From positions 248,001 to 312,000 of the forward strand of contig JAAKBF010000063.1 of NCBI GenBank assembly GCA_012656075.1: a stretch of DNA of 64,000 nucleotides. Direction: 5' to 3'. Position 1 is the stretch's first letter. Every line of letters begins with the position of its first letter. The DNA comes from Phytophthora hibernalis. Its lineage: Eukaryota; Oomycota; Peronosporomycetes; Peronosporales; Peronosporaceae. Under the pieces are notes generated by a model. The model had not been told where the DNA came from, made no database searches, and worked only from the letters and a program-made list of their open reading frames with translations. The position numbers were made by a program, and so were the translations under genes. Below are positions 30,422-41,582 of this stretch, piece after piece.

Positions 30422-32730
30422 TCAGCAACTTTCCTTCTTGAAGATTGCGCCGATCGACATGATCATCTCCTGTGTTCGCAAAACGCGCGTCCTCTTTGTC
30501 ACGGCGCGCGCGCTCGTCGGCCTCCAGCTTGTCCTGTCGGCGGTGCTCATCGGCCTCGACATTCTCGGCTTGGATCCGTGCTTCCTTCGCTGCAGCTTCA
30601 TCGCGGTGATGCTGATCTTCCTCGGCACGTCGAGCTTCCGGCTTGCGTTCATTTTCTTCACGGAAAACAGCATTATCTCGAAGGTGCTGCTCCCCAGGTT
30701 GCTGCTGTCATTCTCAAGGTACGCAAGTTTTTTCAGCGAGGTGGTAGTAATCATGGCGCGGAGGCGTTTCGCCTTGACGAAGCTTGCTTCAGCTTCATCC
30801 TGGTCCTCTCCATCCCTCGCGCGCTTGGCCCCAACACTATCGCGGAACGAGTACAGATTGCCGCCCCCAAGGCGGTTGGATGAGCTTTGAATCGATGCAT
30901 GGCGGTGGGCTTCCTGTTCATCGCGCGAGCCAGATTTGAAGCCACGCGCCACTGTAGTCTTCGACGTCTTAGAGGCATCCACGGGTTCGCAGCTATTCGA
31001 ACTCGGGGAACTGGCCCTTCGTGGTTTCTTCAAACCCACCGAACGCAGCTGGCGGGCGCCGGCACGGACGGAGTGGTGCTGGTCTCGGCGTGGGGGCAAA
31101 CGCCTTCAGGCCATCGACACCAACATGCACATCGAACGTATCAGGAGCCTCGGTGTGATGGGGGCGGATAGCCAGAACGTCGTTCACGAGTTGGTCGCAC
31201 GCAGACTCACTAGTAGTACAGCCACCGCTGCCGCATGGGGTGCTGCTTGGGCTGGCGGTGTCATCCTGAGTCGTACATCCGACACCCTCTCGGACGTCAA
31301 AGTACGGCCTTACTGTCCTTGTCCTCGCTACGTGCCATCACTTGCTATGGATCACGTTGGTCCTGGATGTCGCCGAGGCGACAAGTGTCAGATCGGCACC
31401 GACAAACGAACCAGAGATCGTCGCCGTAGTCGACAGTAATATCCTCACCTCGGCGAACACACTCCGTGGTTGCTACGACGACGGTCGTGCGCCTCCCGTT
31501 GGCGACCTCGCGGAACTCGGCGACCGGGTTACAGGAGTGATTCACAAAATTCATCATACCACCCATCCTCTCGGCGTTGATCGCCACGCGTACGGGGGTC
31601 GACGGGAGCTCGGGACGCGTCTTCATGACCAACCTGTACCCGCGGTTTCGTGGACGGTCACGAGCGGAAGCACGGACGTGCTCGATTTCGCCCAGATATT
31701 GACCGAGGACCTGGCCGGAGTCAATGTCATAAGCCACAACCACGCTCAGCGAAGACGTGCGCGTGTTGCGCATGAGACAGACGAAGTCGGACTCTGCGAG
31801 CCTGTTTCCGCATTTGCCTTCGTAGGGGAAGCAATTGGCGTTGCAGTACAAGTTCATAGCGGCGTTGCGGCAAGAGTCCGGCATGCGCACCAGCCAAAGT
31901 GCGCTACCGACGGGAAGACCGTGGTTGGCGGATTGTACTGCTCACGCAAGTGCGCCACACGGCTTGGCCACCGTGCGAGAGCGAAGACGTCGTCCGGGAC
32001 CGATGCTCGAGACGGGCGGCGCACCTCGTCAGGTAGGTACAACGTGATCTTGGGTTCTGCGTAGTCGACGGCACCACGATCAAGTCGCCGAGCCGTCACA
32101 CGTGGGCGAGTAGTACGGAGGTGAGGCTGTCCGACGAGACTGTCGCCGTTCTTGGCGCGAGAGAGCCGACGTCAAACGCGTGGACATGATGGGCGAACGG
32201 TGCGGCGTTTCCAGAAGCACTGGGGACGACGTTGTCGGGCTTCGCGGGCGGAGCTGCACTTCTGGCGAACTTGGCGGCGGATTCGTTTCGCGCTTGGACA
32301 ATACCAGCTTTGAAGTACCACGTGCAAGCCACGGGAGTGTGCCAACGGAGGCGTCGTCGGTTATGGCTTTCACGTCGTGGCTAAAGCTCGAGATGCCGTT
32401 GCGCTGCGACGACTGCTCTCGCTGCACCTGCGGCGGCATGTTCTCCTCCTCCTCGCTTGACGAGTCCACGACGCATTGGAGCTTCCGGCGAACCGTCGAA
32501 TTCGTCAGCCGTCCCATGGCTTCTGCAGATGCTACAGCAGTTGTTAGAATCACGCTACAAGTAACAATACAGCAAACTGTTTGAATCCACGCTCACCTTT
32601 CAATGGGGGTTCACACTGAGGGGTTCCGGCATAGAGGATTGCCGGGACGCCGCACGTGGTTTTCGCGTTTATGTACTGCGGTACCGGGAAGCTGTTCACG
32701 CTGGGGCTCCGGAATAGCGATCGAATTTGA
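30422..32730 (-). CDS. SET-domain protein, probable transposon-carried lysine methyltransferase
   Basis: The 5' exon (about 32730-32597; PQYINAKTTCGVP, LYAGTPQCEPPLK) is spliced over intron 32596-32523 to EAMGRLTNSTVRRKLQ. A long Ser/Arg-rich region follows, then LTLYLPDEVRR-like and WPSRVAHLREQYNPP segments. The AWS-like Cys cluster comes next (WCAC, DSCRNAAMNLYCNANCFPYE, GKCGNRL), then the SET core (GQVLGQYLGEIEHV; MMNFVNHSCNPVAEF; GEDITVDYGDDLWFVCRC with post-SET Cys). A basic C-terminal extension reaches 30422. The usual Gly-rich cofactor motif reads SLSVVVAYDI, which is atypical. Frame breaks occur near 31875 (one C missing) and after the SET core. The product would methylate a protein lysine; the target is unknown. 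It converges with the Harbinger transposase inside one inverted-repeat pair. Confidence 0.65.
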
Positions 32731-33166
32731 CAGGTGATATATCTATTTTAGGAGGTTTTCATTTTCCCCCTTCACAACGGTGGAGCACGGCATGGAGAGG
32801 AGACCGCCTGCGTGAACTCGCAGCTGACGGCAGCGCGCCCGCTGGCGCCACCTAACCTCGCACTACAATAACATGGTGCTACTGCAGTTGCTGCTTTAAC
32901 TCGCTGCTTAGTGGCCGTCCACAGTCGCGAGCAGCATGTCGCGATACTCGCCGCTTGCCCGATGCTCGAGGCGACGCTAGCGACAGCGCTGCTGCTTACC
33001 ACAGTACCGGGATATTGAAGTGTTTCTTCTGCGCATACTACAAGTATATGTGGTTGTGGTGCTGCTCCTAACTGTGGTGCCAGGCACTGCCTATTGCCGC
33101 GCTGCTCCTGTAGTGTACATGCATGTGTAGTGGTGACAGGAATGAACGGTGGTGGCTATGCCGTTA

Positions 33167-33196
33167 AAATACCCCTGGTCTGGAGCAGGGGTATTT
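33167..33196. repeat. short perfect hairpin
   Basis: AAATACCCCTG and CAGGGGTATTT form an 11-bp perfect stem around an 8-nt loop in otherwise non-coding DNA upstream of the SET gene. Confidence 0.5.
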
Positions 33197-33269
33197 ACGT
33201 TTATTTTATGTTCGATTTCCGCCATAGCAAAATTAAGCTATACCGGAGGCGGACGCAGTCCGAACACTC

Positions 33270-33358
33270 GGTTTCGGTATTTTTATGCCGGAACCCCTCA
33301 GTGTGACCCCCTTCCCAATGTGGTCTTCGCGCTATTGCCGCAGGTTGCAGAGTGAGCG
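33270..33358 (+). pseudogene. inverted partial copy of the SET gene 5' exon
   Basis: The plus strand encodes FYAGTPQCDPLPNVVFALLP and ends at a TGA at 33353-33355. It matches the minus-strand exon peptide LYAGTPQCEPPLK at 32600-32640. The DNA GTCACACTGAGGGGTTCCGG, with a following CATA, is shared in inverted orientation. It is either a second, divergent member of the family or an inverted duplication. No SET domain follows it. Confidence 0.5.
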
Positions 33359-33605
33359 GCTTTTCAAAACGTTGGAAGATATATGTCGGCGTTTAAGCCA
33401 CCAGAGTGATGGTATATTAGATGAGAGTGATGATTAGCATAAAGTATATAAAAAGCTAGACTAACCGTTAAGATGGGTATTCTATAAAAACCCGTCGCAG
33501 GCGTCACTGCCTTAATCTAGGGTTAGGTGGGTCTCGTGAGACCAGCGATATATCGACATATTTGCCGCATATCTGCAGAGGTGCCTATGCTATTTTTGGC
33601 AGGCG

Positions 33606-33936
33606 TCCATTGTCCAGTGCGGACCAGTCGAAACCAGAAGTTCCCACTCCACCGTTTAAACGAAAACTTTGTTCGTCGTCTCTTCTGGCGAACTAATTTC
33701 TTGGAGTCTCCGAGATGAGATAAGGTAGCCTACTGAGCTCTTAGTTAATACTTCGAGGTAGCTTCTGGTAATTTCTTGCGAATTTAACACGGTAACGACG
33801 ATGATTGCCCACCGTGTTAAATTCACAAGAAATTAGTTCACCAGAAGAGACGGCGAACAAAGTTTTCCATTTAAACGTTGGAGTGGGAACTTCCCTGGCC
33901 CCGACTGGTCCGCACTGGAATAATGGAGACGAACCT
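33606..33936. mobile_element. fold-back element with arms of about 100 bp
   Basis: The left arm (about 33606-33705: CCAGTGCGGACCAGTCG, AGTTCCCACTCCA, TTTAAACG, AACTTTGTTCG, TCTTCTGG, GAACTAATTTC) is the inverse of about 33832-33934. An inner stem pairs TTTAACACGGT with ACCGTGTTAAA around 33785-33820. A partial extra right arm follows at about 33945-34018 (GAAGAGACGCTGAACAAAGT; CTGGTCCGCACCGGACAATA). It is non-coding. Confidence 0.75.
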
Positions 33937-34018
33937 CTGAGTTACTAGAAGAGACGCTGAACAAAGTTTTGGATACAAAAGCTAGAGGGCATTTTCACTG
34001 GTCCGCACCGGACAATAG

Positions 34019-34423
34019 TGAAGCACTTCTGAATAACGTTAAGCAGTACTGCGCAACCCACAAACGTCGACAAACTAAGAATCAGCACGTGCGCTCAAGG
34101 AAGTTGTCATTGCTGCCCCAAAAATCGCTACTGCTGAAAGCCGGAGCTTTGGGTAGATCAACTTTTGTGCAACGAGCTCTCGTCAGGGAAGATTCCTGAG
34201 CGAGCGAAAGCAGAAATCGTACATGCATTTGGCAATTGTGGGCAGCAATATATTTGGTTATTTCCTCCGTCAGACGATGAGCGAATCACACAAAAACGCA
34301 GCGACAACTTTCGCTGGTACAATGCGGCTCACCGCTAAGCGGTGAAGATAACAAGTTGCCACCCGCTTCGGACGCTAGAGGAGTTCGTTCATTTCTCTTC
34401 TTTCAACCAACTCCTTCGAACCA
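34019..34423. other. intergenic, upstream of the split membrane-protein gene
   Basis: No gene was found. TTCATTTCTCTTCTTTCAAC at about 34387 is initiator-like and lies about 35 nt before the ATG at 34424. Confidence 0.4.
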
Positions 34424-34816
34424 GTGATGTCAGTGAGCCTTTTCCTAGCGTTTATCATTTCGTGGGAACTGCCGGTGACAACTGCAGAGACTTTATCCAG
34501 TGAAACAACCCAGAGCACGGGATTGCTCGGGCTTTCGTCTCTGTTGCCAGCAGCTCGTTATGGCACGCCCCATATTTCCCAACTTGTTGGTGCTCACGTC
34601 GAGTACCTCAATCCGTTCATAAATGGTTGGTTTCTCGCAGCATACAACGGGCTCATGCAGGGCAAGCTGGTGGAAACCAACTACGCCAAAGTCACAGTCT
34701 CGGGTGCGGCCATCACTATCACCAGTCCGTTCCTGTACGATGCGATCAAGTCATTCGACGGCTACACTAGGGACGACGCGAGAGGTGAACTCCGGGACTA
34801 TAGTGGTTCCCGGGTC
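34424..34816 (+). pseudogene. 5' part of a membrane-protein gene disrupted by an LTR retrotransposon
   Basis: The first 131 codons begin with a hydrophobic signal or anchor (MSVSLFLAFIISWELPVTTA), followed by LSSLLPAARYGTPHISQL and AKVTVSGAAITITSPFLYDA. Coding ends at the LTR boundary (34817). The partner half starts at 40777. A small frame difference separates the halves, so either an indel or the target duplication adds bases. The family is not recognised. Confidence 0.55.
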
Positions 34817-35179
34817 TGAAGGCCTCAAACTCAATCAACACAGGGTGATGCGGGTGGCTAACCCGCAGAGAACTTGTTGCCGCGTGTATTGATCGATAGA
34901 TAGAAAGTTGAGGAGTGAGGTCGGAGTCTGATGGTCACCAGCTCGCCGTTCTCCGTTGGACAATGTCCTGGTAAACATGCAGTTGGGCATACAAGTTCTA
35001 CAACATGCAGGAGCGTACCAGAGTAGACACTTGCAGTCTGTCTGGCCACAAAGGGATGAGCCCGTTGTCGTACACACGTGCACGTACGACCAACGCGTTG
35101 TGCGCATCCGGGTCACCTGTTTTTGCCTCGAGGTCAGCTGCGGTGTAACCAAGGTGGATAAACCTCGGCATCCACTACA
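34817..35179 (-). repeat. 3' LTR (363 bp)
   Basis: On the minus strand it begins TGTAGTGGATGCCGAGG and ends GAGTTTGAGGCCTTCA. It matches the LTR at 40411-40776 along its full length with only a few substitutions and short indels. Confidence 0.9.
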
Positions 35180-35588
35180 CCGCCCCTCAGCTTGGTTTCA
35201 CCGCTACTGGTTCGTCAGTAGTCGTGTACGTTCACGAAGTCTCGGGGACCATAGCCATAGATGGCTACATTTTCGTCACGGGCTCGCGAGTAGCACCGGA
35301 ACGACGAGAAAATCGATTTCTCTGCTTGCCACGTTGCACATTAGCTGTTTTAGCAGCAGCAGTCATCGATCGCGTTTGGCGACTAGCTTGCGCTGGTAAT
35401 TTCTCGGTCACATCCGAGCGTATAGGCTGAGCACCCAAAGGCAGAACCTCGGTCGCACCAAGCCCATCCGTTGGAGCACCCAAAGAAACCACCTCGGTCG
35501 CATGCGACTCAACTGACAAAGCACCCAGAGGGCATAGCACTGGTCACTTCCGGTTCATTGAGTCGAGCACCCACATGAGGACAGTCGC

Positions 35589-38500
35589 TCACTTCGTTTC
35601 CGTTGTTGGCATCCTGGGACGATCTCGTTCGAGATTTTCTCGCAGTTTGCCGACGGCGTTGTCTGCTACCAGGCATTGTTTTCGTGCCTGGCTCGCTCTG
35701 CCTTGTGTCAGACGCGGCTTGCTGGTATTAGACGGGGTGGAGACGGCAGTCTGACGAGGTGTCTGGGCCCTCATGATCGACTCCGCCGCTTCTCCGGTAA
35801 ATTGCTGCCATTTCTCTGTGAGTTTCTGGTCAGCAGCTTGTGTCACGTAATTGCTCACGAGTACACGAATTTCTTTGGCTAGATTTTGAAGTGGTTCGTA
35901 CGAGTCCTCAATGGACTGTAGTCCCTTCTAACCCACCAATATCTCAAAATCATTAATCTCCGAATTCCATCGGTGATCTTTGAGTTCCTCCACAGCGAGA
36001 ATCATTCCTTGCGCTGCTACGTGTTCCTGAAGTTCATCAGTCACTTCCAGACTGGCGTCGGAGTATATTTTGAGCCGGGAGGCATGGACGTCCATCTCGT
36101 TGCCGGTCACCAAATGTTGTACTCTAAACGAATGCTTGTCAGCACCAACGACACGATATGGTCCGGTCCAGATGACTAACAGCTTATTACCCTGCTTCTC
36201 ATCAACTCGAGAGCGTAGTACGTGGTCACCTGGAGCGAATGTTCTCCGCGTCAGCGTTTTTGGTTCAACAATCGTTGTTTAAGCTTCTGGTCGTCCACAG
36301 CACAGTGCATTTCCTGTATACTGCTGCGTAGATTGGCCAGGTATACATCGCTTTCATCGCTTCATCGCTTGGAGGAACGGATTGAAGTCCATCTTTACCT
36401 GGTAGATAAAACTCCCTCAGCGGCGTCGGACATGGTAAACCCGTAAACAACTCGATGGGTGCGTGGTTCCCCAGTGGAACTGCCGTGTGATTCAAATTGG
36501 CTTGTACCATCGGCACGAGATAGACCCAATCTCTGTAGCTGATTTTGTACGACAAAACCATGGCTCGTATCACCTGCAGAATGTCCCTGTTGATTCGTTC
36601 GACTGAGCCATTTATCCAAGGACAGTACGCTGGTGTAAATGTCTGGTGCGTTCACAGACGTCGACTCAGTTCTGCTATCACTTCATTTTTGAAATGGCTC
36701 CCTGATCAGATACCCAATCCGGGGAATACCAAATCGAGAGTACCAAGCGAGTAGCGCTTCGACTACGACGTTGCTATCAGGTGTGTCAGCAAGTACCAAC
36801 TCACAATAATGAGTCGCGTGATCCTTTAAAACCAAAAGATACTTGCTATCACCGAAACTTTCTCCCATGAAAAGAAAATCGAAATGGAGTACAGCATTTC
36901 TTGCGTTGCACTCGATCAACTCGCCCCATGGTCTCGGGATTATTCCCCCGTGAGAATGCAGACAGAGGCGGCATTTCTCCAGAAACTTGGATACAATTGC
37001 TGAGAGTTGATCAATTGAGAAAATTCGACGCAGGTGAGTTGTCATAGCATGTTTCCCACGATGACCTTGCGGCCCACAATGGGCGATGATGCAAAGTCGC
37101 TGAATCAAATCGGCAGCATCTACAGGTATCCAAATGCGGCCACCTATAGTCAAAACACCATCACGTCGCACATCATCTCCGGGTGCCACGAATTTGGCTT
37201 GTGTTGCTGTAATTTCGGAGATGTTGGGCCAAATAAAATTCTCATCATCCAGTGACCGAAGTTCGCTCGTTCGCACAGGCTCAGGCGTAGATTCACAGCG
37301 TCGCACCACCTTAATGCGCTTGATAGAAACAACTGGAACGTGGTTTCCAGCCCAACGAGAAATCATATCAGCCCAAACATTCGTTGGTCCTGGCACGTGC
37401 TCCACGACGTATCGAAAGTTCATAAGTTTCATGGCCTAGCGCAAAATTTTGCCTTTTACATGCTTTTTAGGCTCTCATGCGGGGAAAACACGTGAATAAG
37501 ATTGCGATGATCGCAATACATCCTGAATGGTTTCGGTCTCAAGAGAAGATAGTCAAGCTTGTCGCACGCCAAAACAATGGGGAAAGCATCACCGTCCAAT
37601 TTAGTTACTTCCTGAAAATGTGCCACTCATGCACTGGATAAGCCGATGTTGTTGCTCAGTTGCAGGCCGCTTTGAGTCAAATTCTGCCACCTGCGTGATA
37701 ATTAGGGCCCAACCAATATCAGACGCATCGGTGAAAAGACAAGTGGTTGCGTTGTCATCCGGGAAATCTAGCGTAGCGGACGTTGCTAGCATTTCCTTCA
37801 CTGCATCAAAAGCAAAACGTTCGTTGTCATCTAGCTCCACTGAAATACTTGCAGCTGCACGACGGGTCCTCTTTGTGCTAGTGAGTGCAATATCCAGGCG
37901 TTTCTGCAATGGTGCAACTTGACGAGCAAAATCAACTAGGCTTTCACGCATCCAGTTGGCTGCGCAAATAAACTGCTGAAGCTCTGCGGTTGTACGGGGT
38001 ATGGCATTGCGCGCAACGTATCAATCCGCTCCGAATCATGTCGAACACCTGGGCTATTGAGTATCCGACCACACCACTTCACTTCAGTTTCATAGAGGCT
38101 GGACTTCTTCACGCTCAGTTTTAGCCCGAATTGGTTGAGTAGGGAGAAAAATTCAGCTAGCTTCTCGAGATACGTGTCCATATCCGCTGCGTAGAGAAGC
38201 AAGTCATCAATCCAGATGAGGATATGCTTATAAAGTAGGCTGGCAAATCACTCCTCCATTGTTTTCTGGAAAAATATAGCTGCATCGCTACAACCTTGAG
38301 GTACACGGCGAGGCGTGAAAATCCTTTCATCCGTCATGTACGATAAAAATTCTTGACTAACGGCAACTGCCAAAAACCTTTAAGGAAGTCAAAGAGACCG
38401 AAATGGTTCATACCACGTGCATTTTCCATTACCATAGAATTGGCATCACGGCTGCCATCACTTCAGTCTGCGCGTTCCTTGTCCGGTAGTCGGTCGTTTG

Positions 38501-39396
38501 GCGAAAGTCGTTGAAGTCCGCAGATTTCTTGACGGGTAGCGCGGGGCTCGCCCAATGGCTGCTCGGATTCTCGTACACCAGTCCTAGAGATACCAGACGA
38601 TCATTAAATTCGTGAAGAAACTTACGTATGTGGGGAGGATATTTACGGGGCTTACACGTTGACGGACGAGCCCCATCCTGCAGGCGGATCTTGAGTGGTG
38701 GCACACTGGCAGGGGGTCGGCTCGAAGCTTGAGTCTCCACACATCGTATGCATGAGCGATGGTACGGAGCTGCTCCACACGTTCCTGCGGAAATCCGTTC
38801 GCCACAGCACATAAAATGTCATCATCTCCATTTGGCTCTGTGCCATTCGTGTTCACGGGCATCTCATCTGCTTCCAGCTCAATTGGGTCTCCAATTGTTT
38901 CATCTCCACGGTCTGCTAGCTGCTCAAGCTGGCGGTCGACGTCAATACCCAAAGAGCTCAGTAAATCATTACCGACAATAAATTCATCATCGTCAACGTC
39001 CATAACCAACACATCCACCAAACCCATTGGTTCCACAGGGCCTGCGGCCGTATGGATCATTACTTGCAATTTGGCTCGTTGGTCGGCGCGCACCCATGAT
39101 GATCCAAAAGTTTGGTTCTCAATAGGCGGTTCGAGTTGCTCAGCCGTCACTGTCGGGTCCAAGGCACGTAGCTCACTCCAGTGCGAACGGCCGATGACAG
39201 TATAGTCGAAACCGCTGTCGGGGCAGTATGGGAGGGCCAATACACCGTTCAAAGTCACGCGGCGATCAGGAACGGGCATGGTCTCGCTTAGACGGTTGAG
39301 GTTGGACTCCTTCTTCTCTCGTTCCTTACGCAGGTTCTTGCGTAGCTGGACCTTTTCAGTTTCACTCGCCTTTGTGCAATCACGCAGCCAGTGCAT
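35589..39396 (-). pseudogene. pol polyprotein of the 34.8-40.8 kb retrotransposon
   Basis: Domains in order on the minus strand: aspartic protease (LPYCPDSGFDYTVIGRSHW, with the DSG motif); RT (about 38750-37940; IWIDDLLLYAADMD, with IDD in place of the usual YxDD); RNase H (about 37930-37600; CLFTDASDIGWALI); integrase zinc region and core (RLCIIAHCGPQGHRGKHAM; NAVLHFDFLFMG); and a chromodomain near 36000-35900 (SEINDFEILVGWKGLQSIED) with a tail. The stretch 35265-35540 encodes imperfect repeats (ATEVVSLGAP / ATEVLPLGAQ). Several single-base frame changes and stops occur, so it is not intact as read. Confidence 0.8.
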
Positions 39397-40285
39397 CTCC
39401 TTACACTTTGGTCATGGTGCCGGCGGCACAGACGGCACATTAGCGGGCTTTGGCTTCCCAGACGACATATTGGTTTTTTTGGCTTCCCCTCCACCTTCTC
39501 TTTGGCAAAGATGTCATTGGTGGACTGGGACCGTGGCTTCCCACTCCATGGTTTTTGCTTTTTGGCAGGAGGAGCGGACTTAGAGTCAGCTTGACCGCGT
39601 CCACTTTGGTCCCGCTTGAGCTTTTTCGCGCCGTGGAACTGGCGATCATGCTCTGTGGCCTTCTCGAGTATCAGCTTGAACAGAACTTTTGTGTCCGTTG
39701 CGGCAGACTTGTTTGTGTAGAGCACACACTGTTTGATCTCCGTTTTCAGCGCGGCGGGATGCAATGACGCCACGAGGAGCTTGCACTTCTGGCGCTCGCC
39801 ATCCTCCCCGTCAAAATAACTTGTGAGTCCATTCTCGGTGATGAGTTTCTTGAACTTCACAAAATAGTCCACCACACGCGCAGCAACGTCACTTTCAGCC
39901 ATGTTCATCCGCAAATCACGCTCGAAAAGCTCCTTAATGTCGGGAAGTGTGTTGTTCTTCACGCTGCCAATTATTTTATCGATTTCCGCTATCAACATGG
40001 CATCTGTCACAGTGGCCGCTGTCGTCCCAATCCACATCTCGCAGAAAGTGTCCAAGACGTCAGCATTGAACGAGTCACGGATAGACTGAACGACTACAGC
40101 GTAGTCCTCGCCAGAAATGCGGCAGCGCGCTTGCATCTTGGCCTCGTATTCACGCCGCTCTCTCTTCCATTTGACAAGCGCCTCGTGTGAGATGCTCACA
40201 ATGGCCGGGGAAGCAGCGGTGTGAAGAGTGGGATGGAACCCGAAGCGGCTCCATCTCCACCTTGCTTGTTTTCCATGTTCTCCAT
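39288..40285 (-). CDS. gag-like capsid protein of the retrotransposon
   Basis: From the ATG at 40285 (MENMENKQGGDGAASG) and, after a one-base gap near 40205, VSISHEALVKWKRERREYEA. Capsid-like helical segments follow (DVLDTFCEMWIG; RVVDYFVKFKKLITENGL), then a Lys-rich tail (AKKLKRDQSGRGQADSK) and a nucleocapsid-like Cys/His region (MCRLCRRHHDQ and, in the neighbouring frame, MHWLRDCTKA). The product packages element RNA. It overlaps the start of pol by about 110 bp. Confidence 0.75.
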
Positions 40286-40410
40286 TACTTGGTCCAACAC
40301 GGGTTGTCTTGAGTCTTCAGTTGCTCACAGCACTCCACAGCCGGCGTCCTCGTCGCGTCGGGCTGCGCAGACAGCCGTGAGATATTCTACCAAAGTATTC
40401 ATTGTAGTGG

Positions 40411-40776
40411 TGAAGGCCTCAAACTCAATCAACACAGGGCGATGCGGGTGGCTAACCCGCAGAGAACTTGTTGCCGCGTGTATTGATCGATAGATAGAAA
40501 GTTGAGGAGTGAGGTCGGAGTCTGATGGTCACCAGCTCGCCGTTCTCCGTTGGACAATGTCCTGGTAAACATGCAGTTGGGCATACAAGTTCTACAACAT
40601 GCAGGGAGCGTACCAGAGTAGACACTTGCAGTCTGTCTGGCCACAAAGGGATGAGCCCGTTGTCGTACACACACGTGCACGTACGACAAACGCGTTGTGC
40701 GCATCCGGGTCACCTGTTTTTGCCTCGAGGTCAGCTGCGGTGTAACCAAGGTGGATAAACCTCGGCATCCACTACA
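40411..40776 (-). repeat. 5' LTR (366 bp)
   Basis: Right-hand copy of the LTR pair, directly followed on the minus strand by gag leader sequence (CCACTACAATGAATACTTTG at the primer-binding position). It drives minus-strand transcription by position. Confidence 0.9.
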
Positions 40777-41582
40777 GGGAGGCTGGCAAATATCGGTGGT
40801 GACGATTTCGAGTCTTGCTCTACCGCGGCGGGTACAGCTTATCAACGTAATCTTCACGGTGCTGCTTTCCACGATTCCAGTTGTGGTGATGTTGGTCCTC
40901 GGCGATCTCTCGGGGGTCGGCAGTCTGGTGTACGTCGCTTTCAGCCTCGGCATGCGCCTTGTGGAAAATCTAACGCACGTGTCGATCCCTCCGCGGAACC
41001 AGAACAACCCATGGGGCTGTTGCACAAGTCACCCGAGTCGCCAACGGTTGTACTGGTGCGTGCTGTTGACCGTGAAGACAAGACGCTGAACATCGAAGAC
41101 ATGGCCCACCCTTTGCTCGGCATTCAAGCAAGGAAGCACGCCGCCGTTTGCGCTGTAATGTACCGTGTTCTCGCAGGCACTCTACTGGTAGGTTGGCTCG
41201 GGTTTCTCGTGGCCAGTGGTAACACCTCTGAGAGTTATACAAATGGCTACGTCGAGCTCGCAACAATGGCTGTGTCTGCGTTGGGTGAGGTCACCATGCA
41301 GCACCAGGTCGTCCAAACCGTGCATGTACGCACTGTGCGGAAGGCAAACGCGATTACACTGGTGGCGTGGCTTGCTCACCGTCGGCTTTTGATGCGCCGG
41401 GAGTGTCACGTGACCTGCTACCGTTGAGAGACGACGAGACGGAGCTTGTGCGGGCCCTCTTTCGGGGTCGAGCCAACGAGGAGCTGTGGCACAACGTTTC
41501 TCGCTGCCAGCAAGATCAGGTACTCTACGACGGCGATGGAAGCGGGCCGACGGCGACAACGCAAACCGACGAGGTAGTCTAG
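40777..41582 (+). pseudogene. 3' part of the disrupted membrane-protein gene
   Basis: Continues the gene begun at 34424. Hydrophobic segments include QLINVIFTVLLSTIPVVVML, LGDLSGVGSLVYVAFSLG and VLAGTLLVGWLGFLVA. Hydrophilic segments such as LVRAVDREDKTLNIEDMAH and VRALFRGRANEELWHNVS precede the stop at 41580. Frame changes occur near 41020 and 41400. It is a multi-pass membrane protein of unknown function, and I see no RxLR motif. It was presumably inactivated by the retrotransposon. Confidence 0.55.

Larger units (their letters stand above)
27880..33608. mobile_element. probable PIF/Harbinger element carrying a SET-domain gene
   Basis: A 27-nt sequence (CGCCTGCCAAAAATAGCATA, then GGCACCT) is perfect at about 27880-27906 and inverted at about 33582-33608. 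Further similarity (CTGCAGATA) lies inside each copy. Between them are a Harbinger-type transposase (+) and a SET-domain gene (-). No 3-bp TWA duplication is apparent at the outer edges. The left part also contains repeats of a second motif (CACAGTTCCGGACCAC at about 27937 and 28114, inverted at about 28625), which indicates rearrangement or a nested insertion. The limits are tentative. Confidence 0.45.
34817..40776 (-). mobile_element. complete Ty3/gypsy retrotransposon with chromodomain
   Basis: A 5,960-bp element transcribed on the minus strand. Both LTRs are present (TG...CA ends) and differ at only about four to six positions in 366 bp by eye, so insertion is recent. Gag lies next to the 5' LTR (right end); protease, RT, RNase H, integrase and chromodomain follow. 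A purine-rich AAGCTGAGGGGCGG lies just before the 3' LTR. The flanking pentamers (GGGTC left, GGGAG right) share only GGG. It splits the membrane-protein gene. Confidence 0.9.

Noticed and set aside
31342..32064. 240-residue plus-strand ORF
   Set aside because: It is the shadow of the SET domain on the minus strand. The motifs NHSCNP and VDYGDD fix the true strand.
34424..34819. RxLR-type effector candidate
   Set aside because: It has an N-terminal hydrophobic segment, but no RxLR or EER motif in the expected window, and further membrane segments downstream.
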